A stretch of 10,656 bases of DNA from Chloroflexota bacterium (lineage in GTDB: Bacteria > Chloroflexota > UBA5177 > JANWHV01): contig JAICHN010000150.1 in the NCBI GenBank assembly GCA_025924845.1, positions 1-10,656 of the forward strand. Direction: 5' to 3'. Of this stretch, positions 1-6,747 are shown piece after piece. The translations under genes and the position numbers were made by a program. Numbering within the stretch: the stretch's first letter is position 1; each line of letters starts with the position of its first letter. Under the pieces are notes generated by a model. The model saw nothing but the letters and a program-made list of their open reading frames with translations. It searched no databases and was not told where the DNA came from.

Positions 1-1049
1 ATGCCTGGCCGGGCTATGAGCGCTTCGATGCCGCCGCCGTCGAGCGCTTGCGAGCGGCGGGCGCGGTAATCGTCGGCAAGACGAGAATGTCTGAATTTGC
101 CTATTCTCCCGGATCGAACAACAAACACTATGGTCCCGTAGCCAACCCATGGAATCCGCTCCACGATACAGGTGGGTCCAGCAGCGGCTCGGCGGCGGCA
201 GTAGCGGCCGGCCTGGTCTACGCGGCCCTTGGCACCGACACAGGAGGCTCAATTCGCATACCTGCATCACTGTGCGGGCTCGTGGGGCTGAAGCCAACCT
301 TCGGCCGCACCTCACTGTACGGCGCCGTTGCGCTTTCCTGGGCGCTCGATCATCTAGGGCCTATAGCGCGGGCGGCCGGCGACTGCGCTGAAGTGCTGGA
401 GGTGCTGGCCGGCGCCGATCAGCGCGACCCCCGCACCCTGACCTGCCCGCCGGCCCGCCAATCTCTGTCCCTGAAGGGCATGCGAATTGGGGTGCTGGGC
501 GACGACGGAACGGACCGCACACTCGCCGGCGACGAGGTGCTGGCGGCATGGCGGAGTGGGCTGGACAGCCTGGCCGCGCGTGGCGCAATCCTTGTCCCAA
601 TCGACATCCCGGAACTGGACCAGGCGAGACTCGTGCATAGCGTCATTCTGGTCCTTGAGGCGCTGGCCCAGCACCAAGGGAGGATGCGAGAGCATTGGCT
701 GGACATTGGAGAGTTCCCCCGGCCGCGCCTGCTCTACGGTCTAGCGCACTCGCCGACGGCGTACGTGCGCGCTCAGCAGGCGCGCGCTTTGCTGCGGGCG
801 CGGATTGCATCACGCCTGGCAGACATTGATCTGCTGAGCACCCCGACCATGCCGGATGGGGCGCCTCCCCTGGCCGAGCCTGCCTCAACCGCCTTTACCG
901 GGCCCTTTAACCTCCTTGGCCTACCGGCGATTAGCACTCCGGTGGGCTTCACCGCCGCGGGCCTCCCGATTGGCCTGCAACTGGTGGGACGCGCGGGCGA
1001 TGACGCTACGCTGTTGGCGGTTGCCGCGTTGGTGTCCACCAACGGTTGA
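1..1049 (+). CDS. Amidase-signature family hydrolase (5' partial)
   Basis: This is the C-terminal part of an amidase-signature enzyme, a family that hydrolyses amide bonds with a Ser-cisSer-Lys triad. The reading frame is open from base 3 and encodes a family-typical stretch (YERFDAAAVERLRAAGAVIV) before the TTG at 48, so the gene starts left of the window and 48 is not its start. Counting from 48, the signature runs from GGSSSGSAAA (residues 42-51, cis-Ser at 44/45) to TDTGGSIRIP (63-72), with nucleophile Ser68 at 249-251. The catalytic Lys normally lies upstream and is outside the window. The C-terminal family block GLPAISTPVGF then GLPIGLQLVGR is present near 920-990. The protein ends AALVSTNG, somewhat shorter than usual. 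Substrate cannot be told: general amidase, GatA-like and allophanate-hydrolase-like proteins share these motifs. It converges with the minus-strand gene at 1157-1594. Confidence 0.93.
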   Translation, partial: AWPGYERFDAAAVERLRAAGAVIVGKTRMSEFAYSPGSNNKHYGPVANPWNPLHDTGGSSSGSAAAVAAGLVYAALGTDTGGSIRIPASLCGLVGLKPTFGRTSLYGAVALSWALDHLGPIARAAGDCAEVLEVLAGADQRDPRTLTCPPARQSLSLKGMRIGVLGDDGTDRTLAGDEVLAAWRSGLDSLAARGAILVPIDIPELDQARLVHSVILVLEALAQHQGRMREHWLDIGEFPRPRLLYGLAHSPTAYVRAQQARALLRARIASRLADIDLLSTPTMPDGAPPLAEPASTAFTGPFNLLGLPAISTPVGFTAAGLPIGLQLVGRAGDDATLLAVAALVSTNG

Positions 1050-1087
1050 GATCGCGCCCTGTTCCGGAATTGGACATTTTTGACACA

Positions 1088-1127
1088 AACGAACCGATCC
1101 TTGACAACTTTCAAGGATCGGTTCGTT
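1088..1127. terminator. Perfect 17-bp hairpin between convergent genes
   Basis: AACGAACCGATCCTTGA (1088-1104) is followed by a 6-nt loop and its exact reverse complement (1111-1127). It sits 38 bp after the amidase stop and 29 bp beyond the stop of the minus-strand KGG gene, where a bidirectional terminator would be expected. No clear T-tract follows on either strand, so it is not a textbook intrinsic terminator. It could instead act as a 3'-end-stabilising hairpin or be a small dispersed palindromic element. Confidence 0.6.
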
Positions 1128-1156
1128 AGTAGCGACACCTGCAGGTCGAACGGCTG

Positions 1157-1594
1157 CTAGGTGTGCTTCCCGCCTTGCCGGCCTGCACCGCGTTTTGCGG
1201 AACGGACCGGCGTCCCGGCGCGGCTGGAGCCGCCTTCACGGCCGATGTCGGCCATATGGCCGCGATCCTGGCTTACCTTCTCGCCCCCTTCTCGGCCGAT
1301 GTCGGCCATGTGACTGCGGTCCTGGCTCACCCTCTCGCCGCCTTCGCGTCCGATCTCGGCCATGTGGCCCCGGTCCTGACTAACGGCCTCGCCGCCCTTG
1401 CGGCCGATCTCGGCCATGTGACTACGATCACGACTTACCGCTACGCCGCCCTTGCGGCCGGCCTGGCGTGCCTCATCCGAGGAAAACTCATGAGCGTGGC
1501 CGCTCTCGTGCGCGGCTTTGCCGCCCTCGCTGGCAATGTCCCGCTGCTTCTTGTCGTCCATGGAGGCGAAGCCTCTATTACTAGTGTTTCCCAT
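1157..1594 (-). CDS. KGG-repeat stress-induced protein
   Basis: A 145-residue, very hydrophilic protein of the KGG (stress-induced bacterial acidophilic repeat; GsiB/YciG/con-10-like) family, which is associated with general stress and desiccation. The N-terminus MGNTSNRGFASMD is typical of the family. (R/E)xGG motifs occur near residues 23, 47, 65, 83, 101, 119 and 139; those from 47 to 122 are spaced exactly 18 residues apart, with DRxHMAxIG between them. No signal peptide or membrane segment is visible, so it is probably cytoplasmic and disordered. I chose the ATG at 1594 because AGAGGAG lies 8 nt upstream; an in-frame ATG at 1612 overlaps that ribosome-binding site and gives non-family residues. 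The biochemical function of the family is not established. It may be expressed alone or with the two membrane-protein genes upstream on the same strand, 135 bp away. Confidence 0.9.
   Translation of the reverse strand: MGNTSNRGFASMDDKKQRDIASEGGKAAHESGHAHEFSSDEARQAGRKGGVAVSRDRSHMAEIGRKGGEAVSQDRGHMAEIGREGGERVSQDRSHMADIGREGGEKVSQDRGHMADIGREGGSSRAGTPVRSAKRGAGRQGGKHT
1229..1456 (-). repeat. 54-bp tandem coding repeats in the KGG gene
   Basis: Four near-identical 54-bp units plus a partial fifth encode 18-residue units (GRxGGxxVSxDRxHMAxI). On the plus strand they show as repeated 'cggccatgtg'-type blocks at about 1250, 1304, 1358 and 1412. The variation is mostly synonymous or conservative (E/D, S/G, R/Q). 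The array can expand or contract by slippage or recombination without breaking the frame. Confidence 0.88.
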
Positions 1595-1729
1595 AGAAAG
1601 TACTCCTCTCATAGGTGGTCCACTCTGCGCAGTGGTCTACATAACTCAGTCTACGCGGCACCCTATGCAGCTTCATCAGCCGAAGGAATGGACAGGCAAG
1701 GAGGTTGACCTAGTCCAGGCGAAGCGGCG

Positions 1730-2149
1730 TCATCGACCAGGTTTGCGTTGCCGACGATTCAGATGCCGGCGCGTCGTACGGATTGCCAACCACAGGCCAA
1801 AGCTGAGCGGCAGCCAGACGGCGCTTGCGGTAAGCAGCGTCACCCAGCCTGACGTAAGGGGGGCCAGCACCCAGTCCACGGCAGCGAAGCCCAGCAAACC
1901 AAGGCTACCGATGGCGGCGCCCCATGCGTCAACTCCGGCGGCATTCTTGCCGGCTTGCCGCTGGATCAGGCTCAGGCTCGCCGTGGAGATCGAGGGAAAG
2001 GCCAGAAATAACCCGCCCACGGCCGGCCCGTACGCCGCGCCGATCAGGCCGGCTCCGGCCGTGACCAGCCCGCCGAGGGTGAAGCGTACCAGATGCGCTT
2101 TCCACGAAAGGCGGCGGACCTTGCCGATGTCCAGGGCAATGTTCTTCAC
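1730..2149 (-). CDS. Small four-helix membrane protein (DUF3147-like), second of a pair
   Basis: A 139-residue hydrophobic protein of unknown function. It resembles small integral membrane proteins annotated DUF3147, an assignment from memory of the pattern RFxLGG...GPAVGGLFLAFPS. Likely membrane segments are about residues 20-40, 41-62, 77-96 and 101-123, followed by a strongly basic tail (RRHLNRRQRKPGR) expected to face the cytoplasm. I start it at the GTG at 2149, four nucleotides after the stop of the upstream gene. A longer frame back to a TTG at 2188 would overlap that gene by 35 bp and adds a non-hydrophobic, unfamily-like stretch. No strong ribosome-binding site precedes the GTG, so translation is probably coupled to the upstream gene. 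It aligns by eye with its neighbour, suggesting duplication and possible hetero-oligomer formation (inference). Confidence 0.75.
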   Translation of the reverse strand: MKNIALDIGKVRRLSWKAHLVRFTLGGLVTAGAGLIGAAYGPAVGGLFLAFPSISTASLSLIQRQAGKNAAGVDAWGAAIGSLGLLGFAAVDWVLAPLTSGWVTLLTASAVWLPLSFGLWLAIRTTRRHLNRRQRKPGR

Positions 2150-2153
2150 CCGG

Positions 2154-2498
2154 TCACCGTAGGGCCAGGGCCCACAGACCAAAGGCAACAGCCGGCCACA
2201 CCGCGAGGCCCGTGCCGGACGCCGCGAGGGCGCCCCACCGCCGGCGCCAGATCAGATACGAGGCCAGCAGGCAGTACGTGCAGAGGGCCACGGCGCCCAC
2301 CAACATCGACCTGCCGTCAAGCGCCGCGTCGGCGCCGCTCTTGGTGGCGAAGGCCAGGCCCAGTGATACCAGGCCCACCGAGGGCGCGGCGCCGAAGATG
2401 CCGGCAAAGCTCTTAGGGCGGAGCATATCGCCCAGGATGGCGAAGAGTGAAACGAGCAGGCCACCCAGGAGGAAGCGAATAAGGAGCGTGATCAACAT
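2154..2498 (-). CDS. Small four-helix membrane protein (DUF3147-like), first of a pair
   Basis: A 114-residue membrane protein of unknown function, similar to proteins annotated DUF3147 (pattern RFLLGG...GDxLRPKSFAGxFGAAPS). Predicted membrane segments are about residues 4-23, 35-53, 66-85 and 90-111, with a basic YLIWRRRW linker before the last helix. It starts at the ATG at 2498, with only a weak purine-rich stretch (AGCGGGAA) upstream. It is the first gene of a tight minus-strand pair; the next gene begins 4 nt after this stop. The motifs RFLLGGL, FGAAPS and FGLWAL match RFTLGGL, LFLAFPS and FGLWLA in the partner. A transport or membrane-stress role is possible but unsupported. Confidence 0.8.
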   Translation of the reverse strand: MLITLLIRFLLGGLLVSLFAILGDMLRPKSFAGIFGAAPSVGLVSLGLAFATKSGADAALDGRSMLVGAVALCTYCLLASYLIWRRRWGALAASGTGLAVWPAVAFGLWALALR

Positions 2499-2630
2499 CT
2501 ACGCGCATTTTCCCGCTACACGGCCTGCGAAAGAATCTCGAGCGCCCGCATCAACTGCATAGGCCCTGCATTCATGGTTCCACCGTACCGTCTAATGGTC
2601 AATCTCCCTGACAAGTGATGGGGGATAACC

Positions 2631-2642
2631 GGCGCTAGCGCC
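2631..2642. promoter_or_regulatory. 12-bp palindrome upstream of oxidoreductase, candidate operator
   Basis: GGCGCTAGCGCC is a perfect palindrome about 85 bp before the oxidoreductase start, framed by a wider imperfect inverted repeat (ACCGGC at 2628-2633 and GCCGGT at 2650-2655). TATCAT at 2655-2660 is a plausible -10 element. The palindrome would cover its -35 position, where no good -35 hexamer is seen, so repression or activator dependence is possible. In GC-rich DNA such palindromes also arise by chance. Confidence 0.3.
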
Positions 2643-2725
2643 CGTTTCGGCCGGTATCATAGGAATGCACCGCGTGGCCCGGTAGGCGCCGCTCGGCGGT
2701 ATGAGTACAAGCAGGGGAGGCGGCT

Positions 2726-3901
2726 ATGACTCAGATCGGGGTGGGCGTAATCGGCATGGGCTGGATGGGCGTCGTCCATAGCCGGGCCTACGGACAAATT
2801 CACGATCGCTTCCACGATCAGGGCGTCGAACCGCGTTTAATCGCCTGTGCCGATGTCGATGGCGCCCGCGCGGACTCCGCCCGCGATCGCTTCGGATTTC
2901 AGCACAGCACCGCGGATTGGCGCTCAGTCATCACCGATCCCCGCATCAATGTGGTAAGTATCACCACGCCAAACGATTGCCATCTGGAGATGATTCGGGC
3001 CGCCGCCGATGCGGGCAAGCATATTCTTTGTGAGAAGCCCGTGGGGAAGACGCCGGCCGAGACCCTTGAAGCGGCGGCTATCGCGCACCGTGCCGGGATC
3101 CATACCTTTGTGGGCTTCAACTATCGTTGGGCGCCGCTCGTGCAATATGCGCATAACCTGATCGAGCGAGGTGATTTGGGTGAGATTACTCACTATCGCG
3201 GCCGTTTCCTCAACGGCTACGCGCGCGATGCCAGAGGCTATCTCACCTGGCGCTTCGACCTTGACCACGGCTACGGCACCCTAAGTGACCTCATGCCCCA
3301 TGTGCTCGATATGGCCCACTTTATCGCCGGACCAATCGACGCCGTGGTAGCCAATCGTGCCACCTTTATTAGCCTGCGTCCAATCCCAACCGCGCCCACG
3401 ATCGGCAACCCGATTGATGGAGGCGCCGAAAGCGCCGCCATGGGCCGCGTGACCAATGAAGACTACGTCGGCCTGCTGGCGCGATTCCGGAACGGCGCCC
3501 AGGGCACGCTCGAAGCCTGCCGGGTGATCTCAGGATCGGCTTGCGATATGTCCTTCGAGGTACATGGGACGCGCGGCGCCCTGCAGTGGAGCTTCGAGCG
3601 GATGAATGAGTTGCGAGTGGAACGGCGGAACGACGAGGATCACGCCGAGGAAGGCTACACCACGGTGCTGAGCGGACCCTGGCATCCTCACCACGCCGAT
3701 TTCAATCCGGCCTGGGGACTCAGCCTCAGCTATGACGACTTGAAGACCATTGAAATCTTCGAGTTCCTCCGTTCGGTGGCGAACGGCACGCAGGGCGATC
3801 CCGGCTTCGCGGCGGCCGCCGCCGTGGCGAGGGCCCAGCAAGCCGCCATCGCGTCATGGGACTCCGAGCGTTGGGAACGCATTGCGCCGCCTGAAGGGTA
3901 A
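2726..3901 (+). CDS. Gfo/Idh/MocA-family oxidoreductase
   Basis: A 391-residue NAD(P)-dependent dehydrogenase of the Gfo/Idh/MocA family, whose members oxidise or reduce sugars, inositols and sugar derivatives in the cytoplasm. The N-terminal Rossmann fold has the dinucleotide motif GVIGMGWMG (residues 7-15) and ACADVD (40-45) at the end of the second strand. The conserved EKP motif (103-105) supplies the family Lys104. The C-terminal domain carries the D-x-x-x-H pattern in SDLMPHVLD (Asp188, His192), the usual catalytic His position. Length is normal for the family, and GGGGAGG stands 5 nt before the ATG. It heads a plus-strand series with a GH30 glycosidase, an AraC regulator and sugar importer genes, so its substrate is probably a sugar or glucoside released by that system. 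The exact reaction (inositol 2-dehydrogenase, glucose dehydrogenase, 3-keto-glucoside formation) cannot be read from the sequence. Confidence 0.92.
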   Translation: MTQIGVGVIGMGWMGVVHSRAYGQIHDRFHDQGVEPRLIACADVDGARADSARDRFGFQHSTADWRSVITDPRINVVSITTPNDCHLEMIRAAADAGKHILCEKPVGKTPAETLEAAAIAHRAGIHTFVGFNYRWAPLVQYAHNLIERGDLGEITHYRGRFLNGYARDARGYLTWRFDLDHGYGTLSDLMPHVLDMAHFIAGPIDAVVANRATFISLRPIPTAPTIGNPIDGGAESAAMGRVTNEDYVGLLARFRNGAQGTLEACRVISGSACDMSFEVHGTRGALQWSFERMNELRVERRNDEDHAEEGYTTVLSGPWHPHHADFNPAWGLSLSYDDLKTIEIFEFLRSVANGTQGDPGFAAAAAVARAQQAAIASWDSERWERIAPPEG

Positions 3902-3934
3902 AAGGAGGAGCAGCGGCCAGGAGAAAGGGGAGCC

Positions 3935-3964
3935 ATGACTCACTTTATCAAGATTGCATACTGA
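3935..3964 (+). CDS. Nine-codon leader-like ORF ahead of the GH30 gene
   Basis: ATG at 3935 follows a purine-rich ribosome-binding stretch (GAGAAAGGGGAG) and encodes MTHFIKIAY, then TGA at 3962-3964. The TGA is in the same frame as, and directly abuts, the GTG at 3965 proposed as the GH30 start. A perfect AAAGGAGG also lies at 3901-3908 with no start codon at normal spacing. This may be a real upstream ORF driving reinitiation at the GTG, or the original N-terminus cut off by a nonsense change. Confidence 0.35.
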   Translation: MTHFIKIAY

Positions 3965-5566
3965 GTGCGCCGGCACCTCAGACTTATTCGTTATGTGCAT
4001 ACCGGACGCCGACCCATCCGCTCGCTCCGCATCGCGGTGTGCGGCGCTCTGCTCCTGGTCCTATTGAGCGCCGGCACGCGCGGCATCGCCGAGGAAGCGC
4101 GAGCTCCGGCCGGCGCTACCGTACAGGTCTGGCTCACTACCCCTGACCTTGCCGAGGCGCTCGATCGCCGGCCGAATCTGGCGTTCGCTCCGGATCGCGG
4201 CGGTAACTCGCTCGTGATAAATGTTGATGAACATACTGAGTACCAGCAAATGGACGGCTTCGGCGCCGCGCTTACTGATACCTCGGCCTGGCTTATCGCC
4301 CAGAAGCTGGCTCCGGCGGCGCGCGCCGCGTTGATGACTGCCTTATTTAGTCCAGGTCTGGGGATCGGGGTGGACTGGCTGCGTATTCCGATGGGCTCGT
4401 CCGACTTCACCCATGACCACTATTACTCCTATGACGACAATGGTGGAGTCGCCGATCCGCTGTTGACCAACTTCTCAATCGCCCACGACCTGCCCTACAT
4501 CGTCCCTCTCCTCAAGCAGGCACTGCGCCTCAATCCCGCGATCAAGTTCGATGCCAACCCATGGAGTCCTCCTGCCTGGATGAAGAGCAACCATAGTCTG
4601 GTCGGCGGCGGCACGTTGCTGTCGCGCTATTACGGAACGCTTGCCGCCTACTTTGTAAAGTTCCTGCAGGCATACCAGGCAGAGGGCCTGAACATGTACG
4701 CCGTCCAACCACAAAACGAGCCCCTGGCCGAAACGACCTATCCTAGCATGATCTGGAATGCGTCGGATGAGGCTCGCTTCATTGCCGACTATCTCGGACC
4801 TGCTCTCGTCGCCGCGAACCTCGATTCGAGGATTCTGGGCTACGACCATAATTGGTCCCGCCCGGCGTATCCGAGCACGCTGCTCGGCAACGCAAGCGCC
4901 GCAGCGTACCTGGCGGGTACCGCATGGCACAGTTACGCGGGCGAGCCGCGCGCGATGACCGCGGTGCATGATCGCTACCCGGCCAAGGATGTGTACGAGA
5001 CCGAATCGTCAGTCGCCCACCCGGCCGATCTGTTCATCAACGCGGCGCGCAATTGGTCGAAGACAGGGGTGATGTGGAATATCGCGCTGGACAGGCAAGG
5101 CGGCCCCTTGCCAAGGAATCCAGCCTGCCGGGGCTGTATCGGGCTGGCCACGATCAATCAGGCCACGGGCAGCTACACCTTCACCAACTATTACTACGAA
5201 GTGGGTCAGTTCAGTAAGTTCGTGCAGCCCGGCGCCTACCGCATTGCTTCCACGTCGTTTGGTCCAAGCAGTATCGAAGATGCCGCCTTCGAGAATCCGA
5301 ACGGCGCCAAGGTGGTGGTCGTCTATAACGGAGCCGACAACGCGCGGGCCTTCAACCTGCTCAGCGACGGCGCATCCATCAGCTACGCGCTGCCCACGGG
5401 CGCGGTGGCCACCTTCACCTGGAACGACGCCCCGCTCCCTGGTCCACGCAGACACGACGTAGCACCGAACCCTACCACAACATCCACCGTTCCCCGATCC
5501 GGAAGCAAGGGACAGCCTGCGAGAAGGTCTTACCCTGGTATGGAAACTAAGATTACTTTTCCCTAG
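3965..5566 (+). CDS. Secreted GH30 glycoside hydrolase (glucosylceramidase-type)
   Basis: A 533-residue retaining glycosidase of family GH30. Visible family marks are MDGFGAALTDTSA (residues 96-108), WSPPAWMK (200-207), the acid/base motif QPQNEP with Glu252, WHSY (321-324) and the nucleophile region VYETESS with Glu347. A C-terminal beta-sandwich ends near VATFTWND (481-488), then a Pro/Thr/Ser/Arg-rich tail of about 45 residues of unclear role. A hydrophobic stretch (about 23-37) after a basic n-region suggests Sec export, with cleavage near residues 40-45. No ATG occurs before residue 96, so the start must be GTG: 3965 is best supported, with 3995 and 4037 possible but lacking ribosome-binding sites. 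An in-frame TGA precedes 3965 directly. GH30 enzymes cleave beta-glucosides, beta-xylosides or glucosylceramide; the precise substrate is not readable here. The importer genes downstream may take up its product. Confidence 0.92.
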   Translation: MRRHLRLIRYVHTGRRPIRSLRIAVCGALLLVLLSAGTRGIAEEARAPAGATVQVWLTTPDLAEALDRRPNLAFAPDRGGNSLVINVDEHTEYQQMDGFGAALTDTSAWLIAQKLAPAARAALMTALFSPGLGIGVDWLRIPMGSSDFTHDHYYSYDDNGGVADPLLTNFSIAHDLPYIVPLLKQALRLNPAIKFDANPWSPPAWMKSNHSLVGGGTLLSRYYGTLAAYFVKFLQAYQAEGLNMYAVQPQNEPLAETTYPSMIWNASDEARFIADYLGPALVAANLDSRILGYDHNWSRPAYPSTLLGNASAAAYLAGTAWHSYAGEPRAMTAVHDRYPAKDVYETESSVAHPADLFINAARNWSKTGVMWNIALDRQGGPLPRNPACRGCIGLATINQATGSYTFTNYYYEVGQFSKFVQPGAYRIASTSFGPSSIEDAAFENPNGAKVVVVYNGADNARAFNLLSDGASISYALPTGAVATFTWNDAPLPGPRRHDVAPNPTTTSTVPRSGSKGQPARRSYPGMETKITFP

Positions 5567-5578
5567 CGGTTCGTGCGG

Positions 5579-5584
5579 TATAGT
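5579..5584 (+). promoter_or_regulatory. Possible -10 element ahead of the AraC-type regulator
   Basis: TATAGT lies 13 bp after the GH30 stop and 34 bp before the proposed GTG of the regulator. The position 17 bp upstream (CTTTTC, 5556-5561) is a poor -35, so this would be a weak or activator-dependent promoter, perhaps autoregulated. The surrounding CGGTATagTAGGA resembles CGGTATcaTAGGA at 2652-2664 ahead of the oxidoreductase. Confidence 0.3.
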
Positions 5585-5618
5585 AGGAGCGGGACAACCG
5601 AGATTATCCGCCGGATCC

Positions 5619-6545
5619 GTGCCGGAGTTGTACGATTTCGCTATGACACCCGACGTGAGCGTCTCGCCGCCGCCTGATCTCCTGGTCACCGGACACTTCA
5701 AGGCTCGCCCAGGTTACAGGGCCTACCGTCCCCACGGCTCTCCCAATTGGTATGCATCACTGACTTGCCGTGGTCATGGCCTGTTTCGCCAACCCGATTT
5801 CGAGTTGACGACCAATCCGGGCGACCTCGTGGTGCTTGGTCCGCATACCTTCCACGATTACGCGGTGCCGCCCAGAGGAACCTGGGAGTTTATCTGGGCC
5901 CATTTCATGCCTCGGCCTTCATGGCTGTCCTGGTGGCAACTGCCGGAGCGGGGAGCCGGCCGATTCATCGTGAGCTTTCGAACTCGCGAGGTCTTCGCGC
6001 GCGCCAAGGGCGCCATGCTTCGTCTGCATGCCGATGTGTGCGCATCGCAGGGCCTACCTCGGAACTTTATCCGGAATGCCCCCGAACGAGAACCATACCA
6101 AGAGTATCTAGCTGAATTGGATGCGTTGCAACGCGACTTAGCGGTAGCGGCCCTCGAGGAGGTACTGCTCCTGGCGGTCAGAGAGAGCAAGCAATCGAGT
6201 TCTCGCGTGCTCGACACGCGCGTCCGGCAGGTTCTGGAAGCGCTCTCTCGTGATCCCAGCGCCCGCTACGATATCGAAGCGCTGGCGCGGTCCGTTATGC
6301 TGTCGCCATCGCGCCTGGCACACCTGTTCAAACAGGAGACCGGCGAAACCATCGGCAGCACGTTACTCGGCCTGCGCATGCTTCAAGCGGCACGTTTGCT
6401 TGAGGCCACTGATCTTCCGGTTGGGACCATCGCGCGCGAACTTGGCTACGCCTCGCTCTACTACTTCAGCCGGCAGTTTCACTACCACTTCGGAGCCAGC
6501 CCGCGCGCCTACCGTGAAGGGCTGAGGGCTCACCATCGCCAATAG
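5619..6545 (+). CDS. AraC-family transcriptional regulator
   Basis: A 308-residue AraC/XylS-type regulator. The N-terminal part (about 20-110) looks like the cupin ligand-binding fold (NPGDLVVLGPHTFHDYAVPP, residues 66-85, is a typical cupin strand pattern). A helical linker spans about 120-195. The C-terminal DNA-binding domain (about 198-305) has two helix-turn-helices: IEALARSVMLSPSRLAHLFK (219-238) and VGTIARELGYASLYYFSRQF (268-287), closing with the signature FGASPRAYR. The start is uncertain: GTG at 5619 gives the longest form, while ATG at 5643 would drop eight residues, and neither has a good ribosome-binding site. Placed between the GH30 gene and the malE-like gene on the same strand, it probably senses a sugar inducer and activates this locus. 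A 21-bp direct repeat at its 3' end is a candidate target. Confidence 0.93.
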   Translation: MPELYDFAMTPDVSVSPPPDLLVTGHFKARPGYRAYRPHGSPNWYASLTCRGHGLFRQPDFELTTNPGDLVVLGPHTFHDYAVPPRGTWEFIWAHFMPRPSWLSWWQLPERGAGRFIVSFRTREVFARAKGAMLRLHADVCASQGLPRNFIRNAPEREPYQEYLAELDALQRDLAVAALEEVLLLAVRESKQSSSRVLDTRVRQVLEALSRDPSARYDIEALARSVMLSPSRLAHLFKQETGETIGSTLLGLRMLQAARLLEATDLPVGTIARELGYASLYYFSRQFHYHFGASPRAYREGLRAHHRQ

Positions 6546-6581
6546 CGATATTGTGCAACTTTTCAGCGATGTCCGGTATTT
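6544..6581 (+). promoter_or_regulatory. Candidate AraC-type operator: 21-bp direct repeat
   Basis: AGCGAT occurs at 6544-6549 and again at 6565-6570, a 21-bp period (two helical turns). The extended 17-bp half-sites 6544-6560 and 6565-6581 match at 10 of 17 positions. The promoter-proximal half reaches into the -35 hexamer (6579-6584), the arrangement known for class II activation by AraC (araI1-araI2). The first half overlaps the stop codon of the adjacent AraC-type gene. No binding data exist; this rests on geometry and one repeated hexamer. Confidence 0.45.
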
Positions 6582-6607
6582 ACGCGCCAATCGGCGGCAC
6601 CTATACT
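6579..6607 (+). promoter_or_regulatory. Sigma70-like promoter of the malEFG-like operon
   Basis: TTTACG (6579-6584) and TATACT (6602-6607) are separated by 17 bp, matching the sigma70 consensus at 4 of 6 and 5 of 6 positions. Transcription would start near 6614, giving a 5' leader of about 130 nt before the malE-like ATG. This is the best promoter in the window and lies in the 202-bp gap after the AraC-type gene. Confidence 0.6.
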
Positions 6608-6747
6608 GTGGACACTTGGCGGCCTCGGTCGGCCGGTCCAATTGAAGAGACACGTCCCCGGAAAGGAGCGTATCACCCGCCCAACTCACTCTCCACGAAC
6701 TCCGCCGGTACGTCAGACCCTCCTTCCTACACATTGAGGAGTTAAAG

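Noticed and set aside
1137..1150. CCTGCAGGTCGA resembles a cloning-vector polylinker (SbfI/PstI then the start of SalI)
   Set aside because: Only about 12 bp match and the flanks do not continue into vector sequence; it is a chance palindrome.
1229..1456. Regularly spaced repeats as a possible CRISPR array
   Set aside because: The units are contiguous, in frame and protein-coding with no unique spacers.
1163..1708. 181-residue plus-strand frame opposite the KGG gene
   Set aside because: It is the antisense shadow of the 54-bp repeats; the minus-strand frame gives a known family with a good ribosome-binding site.
2149..2188. TTG at 2188 as start of the second membrane protein
   Set aside because: It would overlap the upstream gene by 35 bp and add residues not fitting the family; the GTG at 2149, 4 nt after the upstream stop, is more economical.
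2516..2575. 19-codon minus-strand ORF (MNAGPMQLMRALEILSQAV) upstream of the membrane-protein pair
   Set aside because: A GGTGGA stretch precedes its ATG, but it is short, out of frame with the next gene and has no recognisable features; chance cannot be excluded.
2608..2660. CTGACA (2608-2613) with TATCAT (2655-2660) as a sigma70 promoter
   Set aside because: The 41-bp spacing is far from the 16-18 bp required.
5009..5701. 230-residue minus-strand frame across the end of the GH30 gene
   Set aside because: Antisense shadow in GC-rich DNA; the plus strand carries clear catalytic motifs there.
6551..6745. 64-residue plus-strand frame before malE
   Set aside because: It spans the promoter and leader, has a GTG start without ribosome-binding site and a composition unlike a protein.
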